From NCBI RefSeq assembly GCF_947258575.1, contig NZ_CAMYIV010000005.1, forward strand, positions 1-64,000: a stretch of DNA of 64,000 nucleotides, given 5' to 3'. Source of the DNA: an uncultured Alcanivorax sp. GTDB taxonomy: Bacteria; Pseudomonadota; Gammaproteobacteria; Pseudomonadales; Alcanivoracaceae. How positions within the stretch are numbered: position 1 is the stretch's first letter; every line of letters begins with the position of its first letter. The notes beneath the pieces are model-generated. The model searched no databases. It was not told the DNA's origin and saw only the letters and a list, made by a program, of their open reading frames with translations. The position numbers were made by a program, and so were the translations under genes. Shown piece by piece: positions 63,984-64,000 of the stretch.

Positions 63984-64000
63984 ATGAAAGGAATGAAGCG
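63984..64000 (+). CDS. Possible gene start cut by window end
   Basis: ATG at 63984 after aaggaagagg; only MKGMK is visible. The ribosome binding site is good, so a real gene may continue beyond the window. Confidence 0.3.

Overview
The window looks like the chromosome of a GC-rich, marine, hydrocarbon-degrading gammaproteobacterium, most probably Alcanivorax or a close relative. The evidence is an AlkB-type alkane hydroxylase behind a divergent AraC regulator, a stand-alone ectoine hydroxylase, a proteobacterial-type homoserine kinase, a complete valine-catabolism (mms) block, and many small palindromic repeats between genes. No rRNA, tRNA, CRISPR array, prophage or intact transposase was seen.

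Layout. 0-10 kb: housekeeping and envelope genes (cellulase-like TIM barrel, thrB, a beta-barrel protein, an HSL-family esterase, a DUF815 ATPase, a DUF2868/DUF3482 membrane protein-GTPase pair, a DUF1963 protein). 10.5-15.4 kb: a divergent AraC regulator and mmsA, an acyl-CoA dehydrogenase and mmsB, forming the lower valine pathway. 15.5-21.4 kb: ectD, an operon of a periplasmic solute-binding-like protein plus alkB, its divergent AraC regulator, a small monooxygenase and an acyltransferase. 21.6-24.7 kb: rlmF, then an AT-rich block of two genes separated by an attC-like recombination site, read here as a remnant integron cassette array without an integrase; both cassette genes seem frameshifted at short homopolymers. 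24.8-31 kb: fatty acid desaturase with divergent AraC, YdeI-like, SDR, amidase, HAD hydrolase. 31-46 kb: exported glutaminase, peroxiredoxin, a leucine-rich repeat lipoprotein (IPVLG motifs), SDR, tpm, a LURP-one-like protein, a VIT/vWA protein with a GlyGly-CTERM tail divergent from a choice-of-anchor P protein, yajQ and uncharacterised proteins. 45.5-57.6 kb: aminotransferase, aldehyde dehydrogenase, UbiB-like kinase, an outer-membrane protein, two catalase-peroxidases (one cytoplasmic, one exported), Nudix hydrolase, cold-shock protein, acyltransferase. 57.7-64 kb: small proteins, an SCP2-like gene and its truncated second copy, a SecD-P1-like lipoprotein, a sterol desaturase-family protein with divergent AraC, and an exported protein of unknown function.

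Two themes stand out. First, a membrane di-iron enzyme (AlkB, fatty acid desaturase, sterol desaturase-like) is three times placed head to head with an AraC regulator, suggesting a reused lipid/alkane-sensing switch. Second, intergenic space is occupied by several repeat families: 7-bp-periodic inverted repeats that fill convergent gene junctions and even supply stop codons, three copies of a roughly 82-bp near-perfect palindrome, a roughly 150-bp terminal-inverted-repeat element, REP-like palindromes, and a G-rich motif found at the edges of truncated gene copies.

All family names are from reading the protein sequences; no database search was possible.
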